Origin: JADKCL01 sp046050405
Lineage (GTDB): Bacteria > Bacteroidota > Bacteroidia > J057 > JADKCL01
Length of the DNA stretch: 5,494 nucleotides
Assembly (NCBI GenBank): GCA_046050405.1
Contig: JBJOPY010000002.1
Coordinates: 1 to 5,494 of the forward strand
Reading direction: 5' to 3'
Position numbers and translations under genes: made by a program. The stretch's first letter is position 1; each line of letters opens with the position of its first letter. The notes under the pieces were generated by a model. That model saw nothing but the letters and a program-made list of their open reading frames with translations. It ran no database searches and was not told the DNA's origin. Below, piece by piece: positions 1-5,494 of the stretch.

Positions 1-1409
1 AGCTCCTCCAGGGCAGCCTGTCCCGGCGGTGCTGCAATCCCCTGCCTGCGGAGAATGCTGTCGAGTTCGGCGGACAGTTTGCCGATTTCTCCCTGCGCCG
101 AGGAAAGCCGGGCAGCGATCGCCTCCTGCTCCTTCCGCAGGTGGTCCATCTCCTGGTACCAGAGCTGCACCTCCCAGATCCTCCCCAAATCCGGCATCAT
201 GGCGCGATTCCGGGCGATGGCTGCCTCTCGCTCCGCCTGGGTCTCCTCGGTGTGCTGCATCTTTTTCGCGACCTCCCCGAGGACTTCCTCTCCCTTGAGG
301 AGGCGCTCCCCGATGGCGGCGAGCTGCGCTGCATCCTTGCGGAGGGCGAGGAGGTGCCCGCAATCCCGCAACTGTGTCTCATACTCCCCGCGCGCCTCCC
401 AGGCCTGCCGCGCAGCACGTGCCTCCTCCGTCGCCAAGGCGAGCTGCACGGTCAAGGTGGCGAGGTCCTGGGCGGCCTGGTCCCTGGCCCTGCGGGCTGC
501 CTGCACCTCCCCTTCCAGCCTGGCCTCCTGCTGCACCGGGTCCTTGAAGTCGAGCAAGAGCTTCTGGTATCGCTGTGCCCTGGCCCCGCGAACCTCGTAC
601 TCTGCCTTCTGGGACTCCAGGCGCTGCAAATGCTGCTTCGCGGCGGCGACCCGCTCGGCCCGCTCTTTCAGCTGCCGCATGGCTGCGACCGCCACCTCCA
701 TCCGCCGGAGTTCTTCCTTCTCCGCTGCCATGGCCGCCTGCAAGGCCTGCCCCCGATTCTCCTTCTCTGCGATTTCCTCGGGAGTGGCGCCCTCCAAGAC
801 CCGCAATTGCTCCTCCAGCCGCACCAGCTTCTCCTTTGTCTCTGCGATCAAGGCATTTGTCGGGCGGTCCAATTCGAAGCGGTCGAGCGAGAACAGCTCG
901 CGGAGCATCTGGGTGCGTGCAGTGGGATCCATGTGCAGGAACTCCTGGAACTTGCCCTGCGGGACGATGACAGTCTTGGTGAAGTTCTCATAGGAGAGCT
1001 TCAGTACGCTCTCCGCGTTCGTGCTTTCCAGCGGGATCCACACCCCGTTTTCCCAGCGTGCAGCAGACCGGACAGGGGTTTTTACATCGCTGAATTGCTT
1101 GGAATTGCGCCTCAGCTGCACCCTGAAGCGGTAGCGGTTCTCCCCTTCCGCGTCGGCTGTCCTGAACTCGAACTCGATGAGCATCTCCTGCGACTGCAGG
1201 TTCATCATGTTGTAATTGCGACCCGATGAACCCAGGCGTTCCGTGTTGCCATAGAGCACGTAGGTGATCGCCTCCAGGATGGCTGACTTCCCGCTGCCGA
1301 CAGGGCCGAAGATCCCGAACAGGTGGGCCTCCACCAGCCGGTCAAAGTCGATCTCCACGAGGCCCCGGTAGCTGTAAAGGCCTTTGATCCTCAATTTCGA
1401 CGGAATCAC
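1..1409 (-). CDS. sbcC: SbcC exonuclease subunit (Rad50-like ATPase), N-terminal half, truncated by window edge
   Basis: SbcC is the ATPase of the SbcCD complex; it pairs with SbcD to bind and open DNA ends and cleave hairpins. Translation from a GTG at 1409-1407 gives about 469 codons before the window edge. The N-terminus reads IPSKLRIKGLYSYRG, followed by a Walker A motif GPVGSGKS at residues 35-42 (Lys41). The Q-loop VIVPQGKFQEFL has its glutamine at residue 151. From about residue 175 the protein becomes a long Glu/Gln/Ala/Arg/Leu-rich coiled coil with few glycines. Family members are about 1000 aa, so the Cys-X-X-Cys zinc hook, returning coiled coil, signature motif and Walker B lie outside the window. 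The GTG start overlaps the sbcD stop (GTGA), which implies translational coupling and supports this start. No frameshift or internal stop was seen on reading the frame. Identification is firm. Confidence 0.95.
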   Translation of the reverse strand, partial: MIPSKLRIKGLYSYRGLVEIDFDRLVEAHLFGIFGPVGSGKSAILEAITYVLYGNTERLGSSGRNYNMMNLQSQEMLIEFEFRTADAEGENRYRFRVQLRRNSKQFSDVKTPVRSAARWENGVWIPLESTNAESVLKLSYENFTKTVIVPQGKFQEFLHMDPTARTQMLRELFSLDRFELDRPTNALIAETKEKLVRLEEQLRVLEGATPEEIAEKENRGQALQAAMAAEKEELRRMEVAVAAMRQLKERAERVAAAKQHLQRLESQKAEYEVRGARAQRYQKLLLDFKDPVQQEARLEGEVQAARRARDQAAQDLATLTVQLALATEEARAARQAWEARGEYETQLRDCGHLLALRKDAAQLAAIGERLLKGEEVLGEVAKKMQHTEETQAEREAAIARNRAMMPDLGRIWEVQLWYQEMDHLRKEQEAIAARLSSAQGEIGKLSAELDSILRRQGIAAPPGQAALEE

Positions 1410-2641
1410 TCGGCCACCTCCCTTCCTGCCACCTCCCGGAAGAGGGCGATCATTTCCTCGCTGGCCTCCACTCCCTTCACATGCACGAAGTAATCCCTGA
1501 AGAGGTCTTCCCGCGCCTTGCTTCGGTCGATCGCCCTCGGGTTCGCCTCGTTTTTGCGTTCCTGGTTCCTGAACACAGGGATCGGCCCCACCACGCGCTG
1601 GTGCGCGGCCATGATCTGCCTGCGCTCCTCGGCACTGATGTAGTGCTCCGTCTCGATGGAGATCTCGGCGAAGCATTCCGGATTCTCGCGCAGCCAGCCG
1701 AGTGCAGCCTCGGTGCTCGGGAAGAGCCGCCGGTACAGCTTGCGCCCTGCGGAGAGCCTGACAGGGCGGTAACGGAGCGCCTGCCCGGGTTCCCCCTCGA
1801 TGATGACGACATTCCTCGTCCCGGCATCCGCATTCTCGCCACGTTTCGGAAATGAAAACGGCAGTGTACTGGACGAATAGACTGCGGGGCATGGGCCTCC
1901 GGTCATTGTCAGGAAGCTGTGAATATGTCCCAGTGCAGCGTATTGGATTCCCTGGGGAAGGTTCTGCGTGAAGACCATCGAGGCCGGGCCAATCGATTTT
2001 TCTTCCTCGGCATGCTCATCCGGGGCGGCCTCTCCCTGGGAGACCATGAATAGGTGGCCGAGGAGGATGTTCACGCCCTGTCCGTCACAATACTGCCCGG
2101 CCAATTCCGCCCACCTGCCCTGCAGCAATTCCCGGATCGTGGCCTCCAGGTTTTCACTCCCCAGGTCCATGCGCAGCCGGCTTTCACTCGGATAGGGTGC
2201 CAGAATGATCCTGAGTGGTGACGGGCTGCTGGGGATCCTGACCTCGATGAAACCCGGGGCACTCCGTGTCACCTCCATGCCGCCGGGGAGCTGGAACGGC
2301 CGTACATGGGTCTGTGGATATCCTGCAAAAATGATCCCGCATTCGGATGCCAGGGGATCGGGCGCCTCGATGCGATCCGGGGAATCGTGGTTGCCGGCGA
2401 TGGCGATGACCGGGCGCCTGCCATCCCTTGCCAGGCGCTTGAGGGTACGGTAGAGCAGTTGCACGGCTTCCGTGGGCGGATTGAAGGTGTCGTACAGGTC
2501 ACCCGCCACCAGCACCGCATCCACGGCCTCAGCCTCCGCGATCTGGCAGATTTCTTCCATGACGGCAGTATGCTCATCCATTCGATCGAAGCGTTCCAGA
2601 CGCTTGCCCAGGTGCCAATCTCCGGTATGCATGATTTTCAT
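1406..2641 (-). CDS. sbcD: SbcD nuclease subunit (Mre11-like), complete
   Basis: SbcD is the metal-dependent phosphoesterase of the SbcCD complex, with exonuclease and hairpin endonuclease activity on DNA. The protein is 411 aa, close to the roughly 400 aa usual for the family. Calcineurin-like metal-binding motifs appear in order: GDWH (D8, H10), AGDLYD (D48), GNHD (N84, H85), LLGHLF (H196) and LGHIH (H239, H241). The remaining C-terminal part, from about residue 290, would be the DNA-binding cap and SbcC-contact region. The frame stays open upstream to an ATG at 2758, but I chose the ATG at 2641 because MKIMHTGDWHLG is the standard family N-terminus and the upstream 39 residues look like translated noncoding DNA. 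No clear Shine-Dalgarno precedes it, as is common in Bacteroidota. sbcC follows with a 4-base overlap, so the two form one operon. Confidence 0.97.
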   Translation of the reverse strand: MKIMHTGDWHLGKRLERFDRMDEHTAVMEEICQIAEAEAVDAVLVAGDLYDTFNPPTEAVQLLYRTLKRLARDGRRPVIAIAGNHDSPDRIEAPDPLASECGIIFAGYPQTHVRPFQLPGGMEVTRSAPGFIEVRIPSSPSPLRIILAPYPSESRLRMDLGSENLEATIRELLQGRWAELAGQYCDGQGVNILLGHLFMVSQGEAAPDEHAEEEKSIGPASMVFTQNLPQGIQYAALGHIHSFLTMTGGPCPAVYSSSTLPFSFPKRGENADAGTRNVVIIEGEPGQALRYRPVRLSAGRKLYRRLFPSTEAALGWLRENPECFAEISIETEHYISAEERRQIMAAHQRVVGPIPVFRNQERKNEANPRAIDRSKAREDLFRDYFVHVKGVEASEEMIALFREVAGREVAE

Positions 2642-2821
2642 GCGGTGAATTTGGGAAAAGTCCCCCAGGATTGCCAGAAAAGTTTTCCAGCCCCCGTGCA
2701 GGGACGCTTGCACAACCCCTGTCCACTGCTTTCCAGTGCCCTGCCCTTCGGTTTCCAATGATTCCCGGCTTCCAAGGGAACCCCTCTCGATCGTCTTTTC
2801 GCTGCAATTGGATCGCTCCCG

Positions 2822-3004
2822 TCATGGGCTGGGAATGAACCATCTGCCATAGCCCGCCTCTGGGTTCGTTGCTCGATCGGCTGTCCCGTCTGGGGAGCTT
2901 TGCAAAAGCCCGGATGCGCGCTTCAGGTTGTAGCAAAGGGCTCTATGGATGTCTCGGCAGTGGGTACTGGCCAAGTGTACAATCCCCCTCCATGACTTCA
3001 CACT
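2822..3004 (-). pseudogene. Possible decayed transposase C-terminus (very tentative)
   Basis: On the minus strand a frame reads SWRGIVHLAS, then THCRDIHRALCYNLKRAS, ending at a stop codon near 2822. The LCYNLKR segment (2918-2938) resembles the xAYNLRR/xHNLKR tail common to DDE transposases of IS5/IS1182-like families, where it lies close to the C-terminus. No catalytic DDE region, no terminal inverted repeats and no target duplication are visible. The frame upstream runs into the GC-rich repeat block, which has its own explanation. A chance match is quite possible, so treat this as a pointer only. Confidence 0.15.
2972..3002 (-). promoter_or_regulatory. Weak candidate promoter for sbcDC
   Basis: Read on the minus strand, TGTG (3002-2999) and TACACTTG (2979-2972) are separated by 19 nt. 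This matches the Bacteroidota pattern TTTG-N19-TAnnTTTG with one mismatch in each box. It lies about 330 nt upstream of the sbcD start, which would make a long leader. A pattern this loose can occur by chance, and another start nearer sbcD may exist that I could not recognise. Confidence 0.2.
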
Positions 3005-3029
3005 CCCTGTAAATCTGCCAAGTCCCCGC

Positions 3030-3165
3030 CTCCCGTCTTCACCCCAAACGGAAAGCATCGAATCCCGGAGGCCACCCGCTGTCCGCCGATGGGCACCCGT
3101 CCGGCTCCCCTCCAGCACTCCCTCGCACTCCCTCCTCCGCTCTCACGCTGGTTCCACCCCCGCTC
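3030..3165. repeat. GC-rich noncoding block upstream of lipoprotein gene, copy 1
   Basis: This C-rich block (on the plus strand) precedes the promoter and is repeated at 3960-4090. It contains two adjacent copies of the 10-mer GCACTCCCTC at 3115-3134. It ends abruptly where the AT-rich promoter DNA begins. Open frames across it exist on the minus strand (reading HRRTAGGLRDS in both copies), but they follow from DNA identity and carry no start or family signal. Its role is unknown: it could be an operator region, an antisense transcript or part of an interspersed genomic repeat. Confidence 0.7.
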
Positions 3166-3176
3166 TGAAAATAGAT

Positions 3177-3207
3177 TTTGACAATCACCGAAAATTCCCT
3201 ACATTTG
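3177..3207 (+). promoter_or_regulatory. Bacteroidota-type promoter of lipoprotein gene 1
   Basis: The -33 box TTTG (3177-3180) and the -7 box TACATTTG (3200-3207) are separated by 19 nt. This is a full match to the known Bacteroidota consensus TTTG/TTG-N19-21-TAnnTTTG. Transcription should begin around 3212-3215, leaving a leader of roughly 35 nt that is almost entirely A and T and has no Shine-Dalgarno, ending at the ATG at 3247. Confidence 0.7.
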
Positions 3208-3246
3208 CAGCGAATTTTAAATATTTAAATTTTTATCATTTTAATT

Positions 3247-3825
3247 ATGAAAAAGAACATTTCGCTCATTTTCACGCTTGCCCTGCTGTTGGCGGTCTCC
3301 TTTGGCTGTAAGGTTGGGGACGAGGATCCAGCTTCCCTGGCCTCCCGCGATGGACGACTCGTTGCGACCTGGAACCTTACTGCAGCAGAGGCTTCGCAGG
3401 TTCGCCAAAATCCAAACGATACTACAATTACCACAGAATCATATGATGGTACAACCTGGTGGACAACGATGGTAAGGGGACAAAATACAGAAAAGGATAC
3501 GATCGGCTATGCCCTGCAACTCATGATCGAAAAAGGTGGTACTGCCACAATTGCTAAGACCACGACCACTAAGACAGGTAAAGTTGAAAAATACACAGAT
3601 ATTCCCGGATGGTCATGGATGGATGCAGACAAGAACAAATCCAAGATCATAATCGACTCCGATGGTAATGCAACTGTTTGGGAGATATATGGCATATGGG
3701 AGGTATTGCGGCTAAGCAATAAGGAACTGATTCTGTACAAGCACTCCAAGACAATGGAGACAGATCCCGATGGGAAGACATCTACCGAAGAAACTACATA
3801 TAAGTTTACCTTCGAAGCAGAATAA
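3247..3825 (+). CDS. Lipocalin-like lipoprotein, paralogue 1
   Basis: This is a predicted 192-aa lipoprotein of unknown substrate. Residues 1-20 form a signal peptide (MKKN, then a hydrophobic core LIFTLALLLAVSFG) leading to the lipidated Cys21. The box SFGC is looser than the classical one but acceptable for Bacteroidota. The mature end CKVGDEDP is acidic and resembles the surface-lipoprotein export signal known in that phylum, so surface exposure is plausible. The rest has the look of small Bacteroidota lipocalin-like proteins: LVATWNLT near residues 38-45, SYDGTTW at 65-71, EKGG at 95-98, WSW at 122-124, WEVLRLSNKELILY at 151-164 and KFTFEAE at the end, suggesting a beta-barrel. The fold is inferred from this pattern only. 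It is followed by a paralogue and has its own promoter and terminator, so it is probably monocistronic. The middle is AT-richer than the sbcDC genes. Confidence 0.9.
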   Translation: MKKNISLIFTLALLLAVSFGCKVGDEDPASLASRDGRLVATWNLTAAEASQVRQNPNDTTITTESYDGTTWWTTMVRGQNTEKDTIGYALQLMIEKGGTATIAKTTTTKTGKVEKYTDIPGWSWMDADKNKSKIIIDSDGNATVWEIYGIWEVLRLSNKELILYKHSKTMETDPDGKTSTEETTYKFTFEAE

Positions 3826-3839
3826 GTCCAAAGACTTGT
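3822..3839 (+). other. Hairpin straddling the stop codon, copy 1
   Basis: ATAAGTC (3822-3828) pairs with GACTTGT (3833-3839) around a CAAA loop, giving seven pairs including one T-G wobble. The stop codon TAA lies in the left arm. The same structure is present in copy 2. It has no T tract and is not itself a terminator. Confidence 0.5.
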
Positions 3840-3897
3840 CGTGTATCGAAGAAGGGTTTCTTTCACCGGGGATGACGAATTATCATCGTAATCCCAC

Positions 3898-3930
3898 AAA
3901 ATGCCCGGCAAGATGCCGGGCATTTTGTTT
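3898..3930 (+). terminator. Intrinsic terminator after lipoprotein gene 1
   Basis: A perfect 12-bp stem is formed by AAAATGCCCGGC (3898-3909) and GCCGGGCATTTT (3915-3926) around the loop AAGAT, followed by GTTT. The A-rich left flank means it could also work on the minus strand. It lies about 73 bp after the stop codon and should isolate this gene from its paralogue downstream. Confidence 0.85.
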
Positions 3931-3959
3931 GAGTCGATTGGCCTGTCTGACCGGATCCT

Positions 3960-4090
3960 CCCCCGTCTTCACCCCAAACCGGAAGGCATCGCGAATCCCG
4001 GAGGCCACCCGCTGTCCGCCGATGGGCACCCATCCAGCACTCCCTCGCACTCCCTCCTCCGCTCTCACACTGGTTCCACTCCCGCCCTAA
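3960..4090. repeat. GC-rich noncoding block upstream of lipoprotein gene, copy 2
   Basis: This is the counterpart of 3030-3165. It keeps the 40-nt and 36-nt exact matches and the doubled GCACTCCCTC, but lacks about 11 bases present between them in copy 1. That noncoding DNA is kept about as well as the signal-peptide region suggests either a recent duplication or a functional constraint. Confidence 0.7.
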
Positions 4091-4099
4091 AAAATAGAT

Positions 4100-4130
4100 T
4101 TTGCCCACCGCCGAAAATTCCCGACCTTCG
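4100..4130 (+). promoter_or_regulatory. Degraded promoter of lipoprotein gene 2
   Basis: Aligned to copy 1, the -33 box TTTG is intact (4100-4103) and the 19-nt spacing is kept, but the -7 box is GACCTTCG (4123-4130) where copy 1 has TACATTTG. The critical TA and one T of TTTG are lost. This position probably no longer works as a strong standard promoter. Expression of gene 2 may be weak, use another start or depend on read-through. Confidence 0.5.
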
Positions 4131-4168
4131 CACCGAATCTTAAACATGGTTAAAAAAATTTAAATCAC

Positions 4169-4747
4169 ATGAAACAACACATTTCACTCATTTTCACCCT
4201 TGCCCTGCTAATGGCGGTCTCCTTCGGCTGTAAAGTCGGGGACGAGGACCCCGTTTCCCTGGCCTCCCGCGATGGACGCCTTGCTGCGACCTGGAACCTG
4301 ACGGCAGCGGAGGTTTCGGACGTTCTAACTTATGACAGAGGAACTGAGATAACGTCAGAATCCTATGACGGGACAACTTGGACGAAGACAAAGATGGGTC
4401 CGGATACTACAACTGATTCGTATAGCTATGAAGCCCGGCTCGTTCTCGAAAAAGGGGGAGCAGCTACAGTGACAGTGACCTCTAATGAATCAAAACAAAC
4501 TATCATCAACACGGACAGCACCCGTTGGTCATGGGTAGATACGGACAAGAAAAAATCCATGCTGATGATTTACAGTGACCGTTTTGAAGGCCCCAATGGG
4601 GTTCCAGATGTATGGGAGGTTTTACGGCTGAGCAAAAAGGAACTCATCCTTTACCAATATATAAAGTTGACAGTGGAAGTGCCCAGCGTTTCAAGTACAG
4701 CAGCTAGCCTTGAATATACCCGGAAGTTTACATTCGAAGCAGAATAA
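4169..4747 (+). CDS. Lipocalin-like lipoprotein, paralogue 2
   Basis: This is a tandem paralogue of the gene at 3247, also 192 aa. Its first 50 residues differ from paralogue 1 at six positions only, including the same signal peptide, Cys21 and acidic CKVGDEDP. After residue 50 similarity falls to islands: SYDGTTW (65-71), EKGG (94-97), WSWVDTDKKKS (120-130), WEVLRLSKKELILY (149-162) and the identical KFTFEAE end. Equal total length is coincidental, since indels in the centre compensate. The predicted role is the same: a lipidated, probably surface-exposed beta-barrel of lipocalin type, ligand unknown. The start is supported by alignment to copy 1; a five-codon ATG frame (4146-4163) lies just before it in the leader. 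No Shine-Dalgarno is visible. A strong terminator separates it from gene 1, and its own promoter looks damaged, so expression is uncertain. Confidence 0.9.
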   Translation: MKQHISLIFTLALLMAVSFGCKVGDEDPVSLASRDGRLAATWNLTAAEVSDVLTYDRGTEITSESYDGTTWTKTKMGPDTTTDSYSYEARLVLEKGGAATVTVTSNESKQTIINTDSTRWSWVDTDKKKSMLMIYSDRFEGPNGVPDVWEVLRLSKKELILYQYIKLTVEVPSVSSTAASLEYTRKFTFEAE

Positions 4748-4761
4748 GTCGAAAGACTTAT
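4744..4761 (+). other. Hairpin straddling the stop codon, copy 2
   Basis: ATAAGTC (4744-4750) pairs perfectly with GACTTAT (4755-4761) around GAAA, a GNRA-type tetraloop. It is the counterpart of the hairpin at 3822-3839; the only stem difference is wobble versus Watson-Crick at one pair, so pairing is preserved in both copies. Confidence 0.5.
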
Positions 4762-4819
4762 CATGGATGGAATAGAATTTCCTTCCACCGAGGTTGGCGA
4801 TTTGTCATCGTGATTCCGC

Positions 4820-4852
4820 AAAATGCCCGGCACCTTGCTGGGCATTTTGTTT
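4820..4852 (+). terminator. Intrinsic terminator after lipoprotein gene 2
   Basis: AAAATGCCCGGC (4820-4831) pairs with GCTGGGCATTTT (4837-4848) around the loop ACCTT, then GTTT follows. The loop has changed completely from copy 1 (AAGAT), while the stem is kept apart from one change that leaves a G-U pair. This is good evidence that the structure is functional RNA. Confidence 0.82.
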
Positions 4853-5258
4853 ATTCACTTGACCGATCCAGTCCCCAAGCCAATTCCTTTGCGTTTCGTC
4901 ACACTCATTTCAGAACTGATCCAATGAACAGACGGCCTGGCATCGATCGTGGTGTCCATGAAAGATACATAGAGGCGATAGCTGGTGAATCAATTTGCCG
5001 ACCTCCCCAAGCGTAGGATGGGAACGAGGTATGATCCCCGCTGAGGCGCGGCCTTATAGGCCATTCCGATCCGAAGGTCAAGGAAATAATTTCAAAAAAT
5101 ACCTCTAGATCTGGACGGATTTGCTAGATTTGCCGCGATGATGGTGACTGACTCGAAAAGAATGGAAAACTTTGCGGGTGGCACAAGTTGAACGATTTGT
5201 CTGCACCATGGATTTATATTTTCTGGAAATTGCATCACGCTGAAAATTCATAGGAAAA
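4853..5258. other. Intergenic stretch without a convincing gene
   Basis: No protein in any frame here is recognisable. The first half has mixed composition, and a short inverted repeat GGCCT-TAT-AGGCC lies at 5050-5062 without a T tract. From about 5080 the sequence becomes AT-rich, as expected ahead of the gene at 5259. A possible -7 element TATATTTT at 5215-5222 has only poorly spaced TTG or TTTG partners upstream (TTTG at 5196-5199, TTG at 5188-5190), so a promoter is likely in this area but not pinned down. Confidence 0.5.
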
Positions 5259-5494
5259 ATGAAATCAATGCCTCGCCTCCACCCCTATTGCCTGGCCATT
5301 CTCTTGGTGGCATGCCTGATGCAGGGGAGCCTGTCTGCACAGGGTCCCTCGGCTCCCGGGGGGGATGAATATGCCTGGAAGATCATCCCTGTCATTGGCG
5401 GCGCATCTTCCTCCTATATCGAAGAGAACAATAACACCCTGATGCAACCCTCCTCACCTAATGATGACTTCCCAGCGGGACAGGAAATTGATAT
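5259..5494 (+). CDS. Exported or envelope protein, N-terminal part, cut by window edge
   Basis: The first 78 codons of a gene are visible. The N-terminus MKSMPRLHPY is basic and leads into a hydrophobic segment CLAILLVACLM, then QGSLSAQG. The most likely reading is a signal peptide cleaved after Ala27 (SLSA|Q), a common pattern in Bacteroidota. LVAC ending at Cys19 could alternatively be a lipobox, but the hydrophobic run before it is short. The mature part begins GPSAPGGDEYAWKIIPVIGGASSSY and then an Asn/Pro/Asp-rich segment. The WKIIPVIGGASSSY stretch could be a first beta-strand of an outer-membrane protein, but this is a guess. AGGA at 5252-5255 lies very close to the ATG at 5259; a second ATG at 5268 would also keep the signal peptide. 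The family is not recognised. Confidence 0.75.
   Translation, partial: MKSMPRLHPYCLAILLVACLMQGSLSAQGPSAPGGDEYAWKIIPVIGGASSSYIEENNNTLMQPSSPNDDFPAGQEID

Larger units (their letters stand above)
2642..3029. other. Intergenic stretch without a convincing gene
   Basis: This region separates the minus-strand sbcDC operon from the plus-strand lipoprotein cassette. Open frames exist on both strands, but none has a recognisable protein, a family-like start or a convincing promoter. It holds a possible transposase-like remnant and a weak minus-strand promoter candidate, listed separately. Small inverted repeats occur, for example GTGCA/TGCAC around 2697-2714 and GCTTT/AAAGC around 2898-2910, but they are too short to interpret. 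The region is large for a gap in a compact genome and probably contains the sbcDC leader plus decayed sequence. Confidence 0.6.
3030..3930 (+). repeat. Tandem duplication unit, copy 1
   Basis: This unit matches 3960-4852 at an offset of about 922-930 bp. It holds a GC-rich block, a promoter and AT-rich leader, a lipoprotein gene, a stop-codon hairpin and a terminator. The longest exact matches are 40 nt (3059-3098 with 3992-4031) and 36 nt (3111-3146 with 4033-4068). Copy 1 has about 11 extra bases around 3099-3110. The left edge near 3030 is approximate. Confidence 0.92.
3960..4852 (+). repeat. Tandem duplication unit, copy 2
   Basis: This is the second unit of the duplication, with the same order of parts as 3030-3930. 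The flanking sequence and first 50 codons are closely conserved, the central coding part is not. Short similar sequences sit at the edges: TCTGACCGGATCC near 3946 and TTGACCGATCC near 4859, with a weaker relative near 3014. These may mark the unit boundary or the site of the original recombination. Confidence 0.92.

Noticed and set aside
55..1229. Long plus-strand open frames (55-993 and 141-1229) rich in Ser, Ala, Arg, Leu and Pro
   Set aside because: They lie opposite sbcC, whose Walker A and Q-loop motifs and coiled coil are unambiguous. Long antisense frames are expected from GC-rich codon use.
2642..2758. N-terminal extension of SbcD from the ATG at 2758
   Set aside because: The 39 extra residues lie before the conserved family start MKIMHTGDWH and show no family resemblance, giving a protein longer than usual.
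3111..3146. Possible short-repeat or CRISPR-like array in the GC-rich block
   Set aside because: Only a doubled 10-mer is present, with no regularly spaced repeats or spacers.
3863..4147. Minus-strand frames through the GC-rich block, sharing HRRTAGGLRDS with the frame at 2822-3118
   Set aside because: The shared peptide follows from DNA duplication. The frames differ by indels, cross the terminator and lack start signals or family resemblance.
4810..5016. Plus-strand 68-codon frame over terminator 2 and the following DNA
   Set aside because: It begins upstream of and inside the terminator hairpin, has no ribosome or promoter signal and an unremarkable composition.
5050..5062. Inverted repeat GGCCT-TAT-AGGCC as a terminator
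   Set aside because: The stem is only five pairs and there is no T tract on either strand.
4855..5094. Minus-strand frame reading LDLRIGMAYKAAPQRG and, after an in-frame TGA, FTSYRLYVSFMDTT
   Set aside because: It resembles a fragment of a barrel protein only superficially, has an internal stop and no recognisable family; chance cannot be excluded.

Overview
The window looks like chromosomal DNA from a fairly GC-rich member of the Bacteroidota. This rests on three things: a near-textbook Bacteroidota promoter (TTTG, 19 nt spacer, TAnnTTTG) in front of the first lipoprotein gene; AT-rich leaders with no clear Shine-Dalgarno in front of the lipoprotein genes and sbcD; and lipoproteins whose mature ends start CKVGDED, resembling the acidic surface-export signal of that phylum. 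The phylum is an inference from these signals; no marker gene for it is present.

Layout. Positions 1-2641 hold a minus-strand sbcD-sbcC operon: a complete SbcD nuclease (1406-2641) whose stop overlaps the GTG start of SbcC by 4 bases, and the N-terminal half of the SbcC ATPase, cut by the left edge. Together they form the Mre11-Rad50-type complex that processes hairpins and blocked DNA ends. A gene-poor stretch follows (2642-3029), with at most a weak transposase-like remnant and a weak minus-strand promoter.

The most distinctive part is 3030-4852, a tandem duplication on the plus strand with a period of about 922 bp. Each unit carries a GC-rich noncoding block, an AT-rich promoter/leader, a 192-aa lipocalin-like lipoprotein gene, a small hairpin over the stop codon, and a strong terminator hairpin. 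The flanks and the first 50 codons are closely conserved between copies, while the middle of the protein has diverged with compensating indels. The -7 promoter element is intact in copy 1 and degraded in copy 2.

The last part (4853-5258) has no recognisable gene and becomes AT-rich towards its end. At 5259 a plus-strand gene for a secreted or envelope protein begins and runs off the right edge. I see no tRNA, rRNA, CRISPR array or intact insertion sequence. The sbcDC operon is ordinary housekeeping; the duplicated lipoprotein cassette is the part that deserves attention.
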